This document shows, piece by piece, positions 45,390 through 54,069 of a stretch of 64,000 bases of DNA. Position 1 is the stretch's first letter; each line of letters starts with the position of its first letter. The stretch is from Yersinia ruckeri ATCC 29473 (lineage in GTDB: Bacteria; Pseudomonadota; Gammaproteobacteria; Enterobacterales; Enterobacteriaceae): NCBI RefSeq assembly GCF_000754815.1, contig NZ_KN150747.1, positions 2,263,908 to 2,327,907 on the forward strand, read 5' to 3'. The notes under the pieces are model-generated. The model ran no database searches. It worked only from the letters and a program-made list of their open reading frames with translations, and was not told the DNA's origin. Both the position numbers and the translations under genes were made by a program.

Positions 45390-46157
45390 TCAGGATGTTA
45401 CTGTCCCTTGTGGCGTGAAACGGCCGAATAATTGATAGCGGGAACCGGGATAAAGTAATTGCGCGGAGGTGACCACGGCTTTACCAAACCAGGTGCGCCG
45501 CCGAATCAGCAGACAGGGTTCATTTTCTTTTAATGCCAATAGGTCACGCTCTGCTGGTGCTGGCATGACGGCTTCGACAATATGCTCGCCTTCGGTCAGT
45601 GGCGCCGCCTGCGTTAGGTAGCTGTACGGGGTAATTCGACTGAAATCCTGCTGCATATAGTCCGGTGCAGTCTGTGGGTTAACGCAGCGGTTTTCTACCT
45701 GTACCGGTATATCATTCTCAAAATGCACTATCTGGGAATAAAATAGCTGTTGTCCCGTCTGAATGCCCAATGCGCTGGCTTCTTCTGCACTGGCGGGGCG
45801 CGCTTCCAACTGCAAAATCTGACTGCTGTGACGATGGCCTCGGGCGGCAATTTCATCGGCAATATTATGCACCGCCAGCAATGCGCTGTGGGCTTTGGCT
45901 TCAGCAACAAAAGTACCCACACCTTGCATGCGGATCAGAAAACCCTCGCTGGTCAGTTCACGCAAGGCGCGATTGATAGTCATTCGGCTGACACTCAGTT
46001 CCGCCACTAATTCGCTTTCGGATGGAACCCGCTGGTGAGGTTGCCAGGTACCAGAACGAATTTGGCGGATGATGGCCTGCTTGACCCTAAGGTAAATAGG
46101 GGCAGGAGCGTCACTCATTGCGCTGGTCAGTTGTAATAGAGACTGTTGTTCAGCCAC
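45390..46157 (-). CDS. hutC: Histidine utilisation repressor HutC
   Basis: A GntR/HutC-subfamily repressor that releases its operators when urocanate binds. From GTG 46157 (GAGG eight bases before) it has 255 residues; an ATG at 46118 (MSDAPAPIYLR) is the alternative. The frame stays open to 46232, but that would translate through the operator. The winged helix (about 15-85) has VPSESELVAELSVSRMTINRALREL, and the UTRA effector domain fills the C-terminal 150 residues. It lies between hutIG and hutFD, both of which have matching operator sites. Confidence 0.93.
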   Translation of the reverse strand: MAEQQSLLQLTSAMSDAPAPIYLRVKQAIIRQIRSGTWQPHQRVPSESELVAELSVSRMTINRALRELTSEGFLIRMQGVGTFVAEAKAHSALLAVHNIADEIAARGHRHSSQILQLEARPASAEEASALGIQTGQQLFYSQIVHFENDIPVQVENRCVNPQTAPDYMQQDFSRITPYSYLTQAAPLTEGEHIVEAVMPAPAERDLLALKENEPCLLIRRRTWFGKAVVTSAQLLYPGSRYQLFGRFTPQGTVTS

Positions 46158-46219
46158 GGCGTTAACCTCGTCAAAGAAACAATAATAAGATAAGTCTACG
46201 GTTGAATTTAGCGTATGTA

Positions 46220-46233
46220 TATGTATATACAAG
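46220..46233. promoter_or_regulatory. HutC-type operator between hutC and hutF
   Basis: On the minus strand CTTGTATATACATA has a complete left half and centre of the HutC operator. It sits in the 146-base divergent region and could control both hutC and hutFD. Confidence 0.55.
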
Positions 46234-46303
46234 TAAGCGGTTTAATTTATTGATGTAGCGATGTCTTGCTGTGTTAACTGTTCTCACAACCTTGGGATGA
46301 CTT

Positions 46304-47674
46304 ATGCCAGCTTATTTTGCCAAACGTGCCTTCTTATCTGACGGATGGGCAACCAATGTGCAGTTAGAGGTCGATCAGCACGGTATTATCCAGCAGATAA
46401 CGGTGGGAAGTCGGGAAGAGGGCTGCCTATTACTCAACGGGCCAATAGTACCGGGAATGCCGAATCTTCATTCCCATGCCTTTCAACGCATGATGTCAGG
46501 ATTGGCCGAAATCGCTGGCGATCCGCAAGACAGTTTCTGGACATGGCGAGATCTGATGTACCGATTGGTGCAACGCTTAACGCCGGAACAGGTTGGCATC
46601 ATTGCCCGGCAATTGTATATCGAAATGCTGAAGGGCGGTTATACCCAAGTGGCTGAATTCCACTATCTGCACCATGCTCCCGATGGTAAACCTTATGCTG
46701 ACGTTGGCGAAATGACCGCGCAGCTGAGTCAGGCTGCCGAACAGGCTGGAATAGGTATGACGCTGCTCCCGGTGTTGTATCGCTATGCCGGTTTTGGCGG
46801 GCAGCCAGCCCAACCGGGGCAGCGACGTTTCATTCAGGATACTGATAGCTATTTACACCAGCAGCAAGTGATTGCCAACCAGTTGAAAAACCAGCCATTG
46901 CAAAATCAGGGGCTGTGTTTCCATTCTCTGCGAGCGGTGGAGCTGACGCAGATGCAACAGGTATTGGCGTCTTCCGATCAGGCATTACCGGTACATATCC
47001 ACATTGCAGAGCAACAAAAAGAAGTCGATGACTGCCTAGCGTGGTGCGGGCAGCGGCCTGTGGCTTGGTTGTATGAACACGTAGCAGTAGACCGCCGTTG
47101 GTGTTTGGTGCATGCCACACATCTGGATCAGAGCGAGTTATCGGCATTAGCGGGCAGTCAGGCCGTGGCTGGGTTGTGCCCGACCACCGAGGCCAATCTG
47201 GGGGACGGTATCTTCCCCGCAGTGGAATATATCCGGCAACGAGGACGTTGGGGCATCGGCTCTGATAGCCATGTTTCGCTCAATGTAGTGGAAGAATTAC
47301 GTTGGTTGGAATACGGTCAGCGCCTGCGTGATCAGCGGCGTAATCGTTTAACCTCAGAAATACAGCCAGCGGTTGCCGACTTACTCTATTCGCAAGCGTT
47401 ATCTGGCGGTGCGCAGGCCTGCGGCAGTCAAATCGGTGCGTTGGCCGTGGGGTATCGGGCAGATTGGTTGGTATTGGATGGCGCTGACCCTTATATCGCC
47501 GGTACACCCTCCGCCTCTCTGTTGAATCGGTGGTTGTTTGCCGGTGACAAAAGCCAGATCCGCGATGTTTACGTCGGCGGAAAACCGGTGATTATTAGTG
47601 GATTCCATCCGCTACAACAGCAAAGTGCCGCGGCATTTCTGGCGCTGCTAAAAGACTGTCAGCAGGAGCTATGA
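46304..47674 (+). CDS. hutF: Formimidoylglutamate deiminase HutF
   Basis: Converts N-formimino-glutamate to N-formylglutamate and ammonia, the fourth step in the five-step pathway. It has 456 residues and is an amidohydrolase with the zinc site MPNLHSHAFQR near residue 55, then HIHIAEQ near 232, and the late Asp in GSDSHVSLN near 322. GGGA lies before the ATG. It is co-transcribed with hutD (stop/start overlap ATGA). Confidence 0.94.
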   Translation: MPAYFAKRAFLSDGWATNVQLEVDQHGIIQQITVGSREEGCLLLNGPIVPGMPNLHSHAFQRMMSGLAEIAGDPQDSFWTWRDLMYRLVQRLTPEQVGIIARQLYIEMLKGGYTQVAEFHYLHHAPDGKPYADVGEMTAQLSQAAEQAGIGMTLLPVLYRYAGFGGQPAQPGQRRFIQDTDSYLHQQQVIANQLKNQPLQNQGLCFHSLRAVELTQMQQVLASSDQALPVHIHIAEQQKEVDDCLAWCGQRPVAWLYEHVAVDRRWCLVHATHLDQSELSALAGSQAVAGLCPTTEANLGDGIFPAVEYIRQRGRWGIGSDSHVSLNVVEELRWLEYGQRLRDQRRNRLTSEIQPAVADLLYSQALSGGAQACGSQIGALAVGYRADWLVLDGADPYIAGTPSASLLNRWLFAGDKSQIRDVYVGGKPVIISGFHPLQQQSAAAFLALLKDCQQEL

Positions 47675-48246
47675 TGAGTGTGACATTTTTTGATTACGCC
47701 GATTTACCGGTAAGTCGTTGGCGTAATGGTGGCGGTGAAACCCGTGAAATTGCCTGCTGGCCGGTGGGAGGGAACGATTTTGGTTGGCGTGTCAGTATCG
47801 CGACTATCGAACAAAATGGGCCATTTTCGGCCTTCCCGGGTGTTGATCGCTCAATTATGTTGCTGGGCGGCGAAGGTGTCAGACTTTACAGCGTTGATCG
47901 AATAGATCATTACCTGTCTAAACTTTATCGACCTTTTTCGTTCCCCGGGGATGTACCGCTGGAGGCTAGGTTATTGGGCGGCAGCAGTCAGGATTTTAAT
48001 GTGATGACTCGGCGCGGATGCTGGCAGGCTGGTGTCACGGTGATCTCCACGACCCAGACATTGCCCGCAAACCATGCCGGAGTGGTGTATGCCGTGCGTG
48101 GTGAATGGCAGATTGTGCATGCTGAAACTCGCCAGTTATTGCCACAACAGGGATGCTGGTGGATGCCGGTAGTCAAGGCTGGGCAACTGGTTCCCAGCAC
48201 CGCCGATAGCCAATTAATCTGGGTTGATTTATGGCCAGAACGTTAA
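47671..48246 (+). CDS. hutD: HutD-family protein
   Basis: A 191-residue bicupin-like protein of the HutD family, found with hut genes. It starts with the family's WRNGGGETREIA motif (about 17-28) and GWRVSIATI. Its exact role is unsettled; a governor function limiting hut activity by binding urocanate or formylglutamate has been proposed for the Pseudomonas protein. Two ATG codons are possible (47671 or 47674). Confidence 0.9.
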   Translation: MMSVTFFDYADLPVSRWRNGGGETREIACWPVGGNDFGWRVSIATIEQNGPFSAFPGVDRSIMLLGGEGVRLYSVDRIDHYLSKLYRPFSFPGDVPLEARLLGGSSQDFNVMTRRGCWQAGVTVISTTQTLPANHAGVVYAVRGEWQIVHAETRQLLPQQGCWWMPVVKAGQLVPSTADSQLIWVDLWPER

Positions 48247-48295
48247 ATTGGCGTTGAAAATAGACGGCTAAAACCAGGCGTTGACAGCCCTTCAA

Positions 48296-49201
48296 TCACG
48301 AGCCTAATTCGCGTTGTAGACGCTGTTGTAATTCATCAGCAAACCATCTGACGCGCGAAGAAAGCGTCTGTTCTGATTTAAACAGCATCCAGGCATGGTA
48401 GGTATCCATTCGCCAGTCTGGCAGCAGGCGTATTAGTTTTCCTGCGGCCAGGGCTTCTCGAGCGATATAATCCGGCAAATACGCAATACCGGTGCCAGCT
48501 AATGCCGAACTCATTAATGCAACGCTATTATTGGCGCGAAAACGGCAGTGTACATCGATATCCATTTTTTGTTTTTCTTTGCGAAATGGCAGAGAAATCG
48601 TGTGGGCGGGGCCACGGAAAAAAATATAGTCATAGCGCGGCAAATCTGCCGGTTTTTCAATATTGGGATACTGCTGTAAATATTCCGGTGTAGCGTAAAG
48701 GCCCCAGGTAATATCAATCAGGGGCTTGAGTAGCGAATGGTCGGGTGGGGTGCGGCCAATAACAATGGCAATATCGCAATGATCTTCTGCCATATTCACG
48801 GGTCTATCGGTTAAATCAAGATCGACATTGACGTGAATACTCCCAGAAATAAAGTTATTCAGCACTGGCATAATATACTGACAGCCAAAACTTACGGGTG
48901 CCACCAAACGCAAATGACCTATCGGTTCTTCATGAAAATTGCGGATAAAGCGTTCCGCATTTTTTGCCTCATTCAGAATACGCTGGCAGTACTGATAATA
49001 ACTCAAACCGACTTCTGTCACTTCAATTTTGCGGGTTGTGCGCTTGAGCAAGGGGGTGCCCAAGCGGATTTCTAACTGCGCAATCTCGCGGCTAACCGAC
49101 GATTTTGATAACTGTAATGACTTTGAAGCCTCGGTAAAACTCATGGTTTCTACCACGCGGGCAAACACCACCATTGCAGTGAGATTTTCAATGTTACTCA
49201 T
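48296..49201 (-). CDS. LysR-family regulator
   Basis: A 301-residue LysR regulator: winged helix at about 1-60 (FTEASKSLQLSKSSVSREIAQLE), then a periplasmic-binding-protein-like effector domain of the CrgA/AaeR-like subgroup (GHLRLVAPVSFG). The ATG at 49201 has GGGGA before it. It converges with hutFD; no evidence ties it to histidine. Its target and effector are unknown. Confidence 0.88.
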   Translation of the reverse strand: MSNIENLTAMVVFARVVETMSFTEASKSLQLSKSSVSREIAQLEIRLGTPLLKRTTRKIEVTEVGLSYYQYCQRILNEAKNAERFIRNFHEEPIGHLRLVAPVSFGCQYIMPVLNNFISGSIHVNVDLDLTDRPVNMAEDHCDIAIVIGRTPPDHSLLKPLIDITWGLYATPEYLQQYPNIEKPADLPRYDYIFFRGPAHTISLPFRKEKQKMDIDVHCRFRANNSVALMSSALAGTGIAYLPDYIAREALAAGKLIRLLPDWRMDTYHAWMLFKSEQTLSSRVRWFADELQQRLQRELGS

Positions 49202-49332
49202 CAACGTCCCCAACATCTCGAACCAGAATAATGAGTGACCTTAGCACAGAAACTGTATATGAAAATCATGACAGCGGTTTTGCAGGGAGATTACTGACCG
49301 GCTGCCATTTTCTCGATGTAGTACCTTGGAAA

Positions 49333-50112
49333 TTAATAGTAATCGCCGTGGCGGTAATCCCAGGTAGTGAAAATATCAGACATCATTGACATGATTTTGT
49401 CCACATCCAGTCCTTTGCGGATCAATACTGGGCACGGAGTGACTTTACGCTCGCCTTTTTGCTCTGGCACCAATTTGCCGTCAGCATCGACCATAGAAAC
49501 CATCACGCCTTGCTCGTAGCGGGTTTTACTCCCTTCACTTGGCTGAATTGATTTCACATAATCATTGGCACCAATAATCAGATCGGCACGCTCTTCAATA
49601 CGATCACCGATACCTTCGACCAAACCCCGGTTACCTTTACCTGAAGGGTTAGCAGAACTGGCGAAAGAGAACTTAGCGTGGTTTTCCCACAATTCTTTCG
49701 CTAAAATCTCACCCGGCTTACCGAATTTAATCACAAAGCAACTGGTTTGGCGGCCATCCATCATCAATTCTTTTGAACCGTCGTCTGGAATGCGAGCCAA
49801 CGCGTCTTCTTTCCACGGTAAAATACAGCCCAGCAATACATCAGCATCCCAGTGTTGTTGATACAATTGTTCGATTTCTGCATTCAATTGCGCCAACTCT
49901 TTTAACTGTTCTAATGAACCGCACAGAACGACCCCCGGTTTGTTACGATTACGTTGTTTGGCTTCAAACTTGCGTTCCAGACCCGCTTTGTCGGAGGTCA
50001 TAATGATATAGCCCACTTTGGTAGGGCAAACAATCATACCACCATTATTTGACAATATTTCAATCGCTTCCGGCTGTAAACCACCGTTCCATTGCACTTT
50101 TTTAGTGTTCAT
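49333..50112 (-). CDS. Unusual Sua5/YciO/YrdC-domain protein
   Basis: A 259-residue protein with the Sua5/YciO/YrdC fold: an N-terminal PTKVGYIIMTS strand-loop, the KQRNRNKPGVVL segment corresponding to the K-R-x-x-K-P motif, and SSANPSGKGNRG for S-x-N. The family makes threonylcarbamoyl-AMP for tRNA modification or, within HypF, carbamoyl-AMP. The protein is longer than TsaC (190) or YciO (206) because of inserts around 90-130 and a C-terminal extension ending WDYRHGDYY. It is therefore probably not the housekeeping enzyme. Function unknown. Confidence 0.8.
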   Translation of the reverse strand: MNTKKVQWNGGLQPEAIEILSNNGGMIVCPTKVGYIIMTSDKAGLERKFEAKQRNRNKPGVVLCGSLEQLKELAQLNAEIEQLYQQHWDADVLLGCILPWKEDALARIPDDGSKELMMDGRQTSCFVIKFGKPGEILAKELWENHAKFSFASSANPSGKGNRGLVEGIGDRIEERADLIIGANDYVKSIQPSEGSKTRYEQGVMVSMVDADGKLVPEQKGERKVTPCPVLIRKGLDVDKIMSMMSDIFTTWDYRHGDYY

Positions 50113-50544
50113 CAGAAATACCTTTTATACAAATTCTGGGTTGATTCGAGCCGTATTGAGCGGGCGAAAAATCGGTTATTGAGACTTTCGTAACCTTGCC
50201 GATAAATCATGGTGACTCATTCGGCTGAAGATATTTTAGACACTTCCTGTTACGACAGGCATGAATGAATCCTACCCAATTTTTTCAGTACCGCAATAAC
50301 ACTAACCAAAAATGCAGTATTGTTCCATTGCTGCAACAATAGATGTAAATATCGGCTATGGCAGTGGAGGATTTGGCTAAAAACAGTGTCCGGTTATTCT
50401 TTGGGAGCACAGTTTTTCGCTGAGTATGATGGCTGAATAAATCGCGATCCGGTGGCTGATTCCTACCACCGGATCGCTGGATAGGTAAACAAGAACCCAG
50501 CAGTTGGGGATCCTTGTTTCAAGCAAAAGTTGAGCAAAGCTATT
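50113..50544. other. Intergenic region with two hairpins
   Basis: About 430 bases between the nickel permease stop and the Sua5-type start. CGATCCGGTGG (50445-50455) and CCACCGGATCG (50466-50476) form a perfect 11-bp stem. Nearer the permease, AACAAG-AACCC pairs imperfectly with GGGGATC-CTTGTTT (about 50489-50519) and is the likely end of the hydrogenase transcript. No gene was found. Confidence 0.5.
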
Positions 50545-51570
50545 TTAGCTCAATAGGCGATCATAGCCTTTAAGACGATAATTCAGCGCTGAAACACCCC
50601 AGAACACCACGAAAATCGCTATGGCAGCGTAGCCGACACTGCCCATATTGTCGTTCAATCGTTCAACAATACTCCAGATTCCGCTGTGTAAATCCAGCTT
50701 GTCAGCCATCAACCCCAGCGCTTCTAACCCACCAATAAATAGCGCTATCACAACGCTGGTGGCGGTGATGGTCATGTTGTAGTAAAGCTTACGCACCGGC
50801 TTGTCGAATGCCCAGCCGTAGGCACCGACCATGACAAAATTATCCAATGAATCGACCAACGCCATGCCGCTGGCAAACAGCGCGGGAAACACCAGAATGC
50901 TCCACACTGACATACCGGAAGACGCGCCTGCGGCTGAAATACCCAACAGGCCGATTTCTGTTGCGGTATCAAAGCCTAATCCAAACAAGAATCCGACCAG
51001 ATACATCTGCCAACTTTTGTTCACCAGATTAAACGCAAAACTGAAGAGTCGGCTCATCACGCCACCCTGAATGGCATTCAGCTCTTGGTTTTCAGTGAAG
51101 GATTTACCCTGTTTAACTTGCTGAAAACGAAGATAAACATCGCGCAAAATAAGGGCGTTGAGTAACGCCATCATGAGTAAAAATAATGCAGAAACCAACG
51201 TACCAATGGTGCTGCCATAATCATGTAACCAGCCGATTTTGTTGCCGAAAACCAGCGAGGTTGCGGCAATGGCCACGCAGGCCAAAACCACAATACTGGA
51301 ATGTCCGAGGGAGAAAAAAGCGCCGACGGCCACTGGGCGTTGCCCTTGTTGCATCAACTTGCGAGTGACATTATCTATTGCGGCAATATGGTCGGCATCT
51401 ACCGCATGGCGCAGACCGTAACCGTAAGCCAGTAAAGCGGCGGCAATGAGCGGCGCACTGTGGCGAAATAGCGTCAGTGCCCAGCCCCAGGCCAGTAAAT
51501 TGATCAATACTAGCCCGACTAACAGCCAGAAAGCATTGCGGTGCGTGTAAAAGAAATCGTGCTTAATCAT
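50545..51570 (-). CDS. NiCoT-family nickel permease
   Basis: A 341-residue inner-membrane nickel/cobalt transporter with eight or so membrane helices. The family signature RHAVDADHIAAIDN is in helix II (about 54-67), followed by LGHSSIVV near 88 and LGFDTATEI near 197. It starts eight bases after the hypF stop with AGGA before the ATG, so it is the last gene of the hydrogenase transcript. The context makes nickel the physiological cargo, for HycE maturation. Confidence 0.93.
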   Translation of the reverse strand: MIKHDFFYTHRNAFWLLVGLVLINLLAWGWALTLFRHSAPLIAAALLAYGYGLRHAVDADHIAAIDNVTRKLMQQGQRPVAVGAFFSLGHSSIVVLACVAIAATSLVFGNKIGWLHDYGSTIGTLVSALFLLMMALLNALILRDVYLRFQQVKQGKSFTENQELNAIQGGVMSRLFSFAFNLVNKSWQMYLVGFLFGLGFDTATEIGLLGISAAGASSGMSVWSILVFPALFASGMALVDSLDNFVMVGAYGWAFDKPVRKLYYNMTITATSVVIALFIGGLEALGLMADKLDLHSGIWSIVERLNDNMGSVGYAAIAIFVVFWGVSALNYRLKGYDRLLS

Positions 51571-51577
51571 GGTATTC

Positions 51578-53905
51578 CTACTTTATTTCACTGAAGGTTG
51601 TATGGTGTGCGGCATCCGGCGCGGCGGTTTGACGGCGAGCGCAGGCGATGAGTGCCTGACCGAGTGCAAGCCCACCGTCGCCTGCAGGGATGTTGTGTGG
51701 CATGAGGACATGAAGAGGAGCCAAGTGATGGTGCAAACGTTGACGAAGTAACCGGTTATGTAATACGCCACCCGCCAATGCGACGGTGTGAATACCGGTT
51801 CGGGCACTGTGATAATGCGCGAGGGCGGCAAACCCCTGCGCCAATGCATCATGAAAAGCGAAAGCACGTGCCGCAGGCGCGGCTGACCAGTCCAGCCATT
51901 GCTGCCAGAAGGTGGCTAAATCCAAAAAAGTGCCATTCGCGCAATGCGTCAGAGGGATCGAAATCGGATGTTGTACGCCATCGGCCAGATGTGCTAACGC
52001 TTCAAGGCGGCAAGCGGCTTCACCTTCCCAACTGAGTGTGTCTGGCGCGCAACCGAGCACGGTCGACACCGCGTCAAATAAGCGCCCACAAGAGGAAGCC
52101 AAGGGGGAATTGACCCCTGCCATGATGGCTTTGGATAAAGGTTGCCATGGATGGGCAAGCAGTACCTTGGCTTCAGGGCGTGCCTGCCAATTCGGCACAA
52201 AAGCCTGCCACTGGGCCAACAGATTACGCCAAGGTTCCTGTGATGCTCGATCGCCTCCGGCCAAAGCCACGGCGGGTAATCCGCCGAGATGTTCACAGTG
52301 AAGATAATTGACCTGAAAACACTCGCCGCCCCACAGTGCGCCGGGTGCTGCATAACCCAGACCATCGAGTGCCAGCCCGATGACGTGACTGCCATCCAGC
52401 GGCCACTGATGCTCCCCCAGACAGGCGGCAATATGTGCATGATGATGAAGCACATCGACATCCGTGGTTTCAGGTTGTTGTTGGCGTTGATGACTGACAT
52501 AGGCCGGATGCGCATCATGGACGATAACGCGTGGCGTGCAGTGATAAAGCTGCTGAAAATGCTCAATGGCCTGCTGCTGTTGACGGGCGATATCGCTGCG
52601 GTTAAGTGAACCAAAGTGCGCGCTGAGGATGGCCTGATTGCCTTTCACCAGGCAGAACGTGTTTTTGAGGTCGCCACCCAGCGCCAATAGTGGCGGTTGG
52701 CATGCAAAGCCAGCGGGTAACCTGAGAGCATCCGGGACGTAACCCCGCGCGCGGCGAAGGACTTCGTTGCCCTGTGGTGACCAGCGCACCAGCGAGTCAT
52801 CGACCCGCTGAACAATATCGCGGTTGTGCAGCAACCACAGGTCGGCAATATCAACGAGTTGACGCCGTGCATCGTTATTGGTGATTACTGGTGCGCAATC
52901 GGCGCTATTTCCTGATGTCATGACCAGCGGAGTTTGCATGGCCTGCATGAGCAAATGATGCAGCGGGGTAAACGGGAGCATGAGACCGACTTCATCTAGA
53001 TTCGGTGCAATCGCAGCACACAACGGCGAGGATGCGCGGTGCCGAGTCAACACAATCGGAGCCGCAGGGGATTGCAATAGGTCACGTAGGGCGAGCGACC
53101 GATGGTCATCGCTGCACTGCGCCAGCCAGTTGATGCTCGGCAGCATGACGGCCAACGGCTTGGTAGGCCGTTGCTTACGTTCGCGTAGACGCACGACGGC
53201 GGTTTGTTGCGTGGCATCGCAGGCCAGATGAAAACCACCCAGCCCTTTAATCGCCACGATTTTTCCTGATCGGAGTGCTGCAACGGCGGATTGAATAGCG
53301 TCAGCATCCTGCGTCAGAATAGTTGCATTTTGACGTGAAGCGCTGATCTGCGGTCCGCATTGTGGGCAGGCTACAGGCTGCGCATGAAAGCGTCGATCAG
53401 CCGGATTTTGATATTCCTGCTGACATGCAGGACACAGCGTAAATGCTGCCATGCTAGTCGCTGCGCGGTCATAGGGCATCGAGTGAATAATCGTAAAGCG
53501 TGGACCACAATGTGTGCAGTTGGTAAAAGCGTAGCCAAAACGACGATCATCAGGTTGAGTGATATCTTTCAGGCATGCAGGGCAAGTGGCGGCATCGGGT
53601 GTTACCTGCGTCTCCATCTGGCTCTGCTGACTCGTGGTAATGGTAAAATCTTGCGGTGGAGTGAGCCAGTCAAAAGATTCAAATAGGATTTGGTCAATAC
53701 GCGCCAATGGTGGGCATTCGCGTTGTAATTCTTCGATAAAAAGATCAATGTTGACCGACTGAACCAGTCTGATGTCTACGCCTGAACCGTCGTTACACAC
53801 TTCTCCGCTAAGCCGTAGCTTATTAGCCAGTTGCCAGATAAAGGGTCGAAAACCCACCGCTTGAACCTTGCCGCGGATGCGAATGTGTAGAGCGGAATCA
53901 GACAT
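51578..53905 (-). CDS. hypF: Carbamoyltransferase HypF
   Basis: Makes the thiocarbamate on HypE from carbamoyl phosphate and ATP, the source of the cyanide ligands of [NiFe] hydrogenases. It has 775 residues with an acylphosphatase domain ([15 protein letters not shown], 8-22), two CxxC...CxxC zinc fingers (CPACLKD...CTHCGP and CPACQQE...CPQCGP, about 109-185), a YrdC domain (about 205-385) and a Kae1-like domain with [13 protein letters not shown]. It is slightly longer than in E. coli (750). In E. coli it also follows hydN; here fdhF and an ERIC element lie between them. Confidence 0.95.
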   Translation of the reverse strand: MSDSALHIRIRGKVQAVGFRPFIWQLANKLRLSGEVCNDGSGVDIRLVQSVNIDLFIEELQRECPPLARIDQILFESFDWLTPPQDFTITTSQQSQMETQVTPDAATCPACLKDITQPDDRRFGYAFTNCTHCGPRFTIIHSMPYDRAATSMAAFTLCPACQQEYQNPADRRFHAQPVACPQCGPQISASRQNATILTQDADAIQSAVAALRSGKIVAIKGLGGFHLACDATQQTAVVRLRERKQRPTKPLAVMLPSINWLAQCSDDHRSLALRDLLQSPAAPIVLTRHRASSPLCAAIAPNLDEVGLMLPFTPLHHLLMQAMQTPLVMTSGNSADCAPVITNNDARRQLVDIADLWLLHNRDIVQRVDDSLVRWSPQGNEVLRRARGYVPDALRLPAGFACQPPLLALGGDLKNTFCLVKGNQAILSAHFGSLNRSDIARQQQQAIEHFQQLYHCTPRVIVHDAHPAYVSHQRQQQPETTDVDVLHHHAHIAACLGEHQWPLDGSHVIGLALDGLGYAAPGALWGGECFQVNYLHCEHLGGLPAVALAGGDRASQEPWRNLLAQWQAFVPNWQARPEAKVLLAHPWQPLSKAIMAGVNSPLASSCGRLFDAVSTVLGCAPDTLSWEGEAACRLEALAHLADGVQHPISIPLTHCANGTFLDLATFWQQWLDWSAAPAARAFAFHDALAQGFAALAHYHSARTGIHTVALAGGVLHNRLLRQRLHHHLAPLHVLMPHNIPAGDGGLALGQALIACARRQTAAPDAAHHTTFSEIK

Positions 53906-53914
53906 AAAAACCTC

Positions 53915-54031
53915 ATACCCTTCATATTTCGAGCTACAGATGCGTTAGCTGCACGCGCGAATCCAAACACATGACTCATGTCAGCACTTACTGACTGGCT
54001 GCCTTTCTGTAACTCGAATTATTTTGGCTAT
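53915..54031. repeat. ERIC-type intergenic repeat
   Basis: About 117 bases between fdhF and hypF. The left end ATACCC-TTCATATTTCGAGCTAC with GATGCGTTAGCTGC and the right end CTGCCTTTCTGTAACTCGAATTATTTTGGCTAT match the two arms of ERIC elements as I remember them, with the central part diverged. ERIC elements are transcribed and can affect mRNA stability. Confidence 0.7.
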
Positions 54032-54069
54032 CAATGTCGCTATTTAACGATAAGCGCTAATCAGAAAAA

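Noticed and set aside
46158-46232. Upstream extension of HutC to an ATG at 46232
   Set aside because: It would translate the operator and adds residues not typical of HutC; GTG 46157 has a ribosome binding site.
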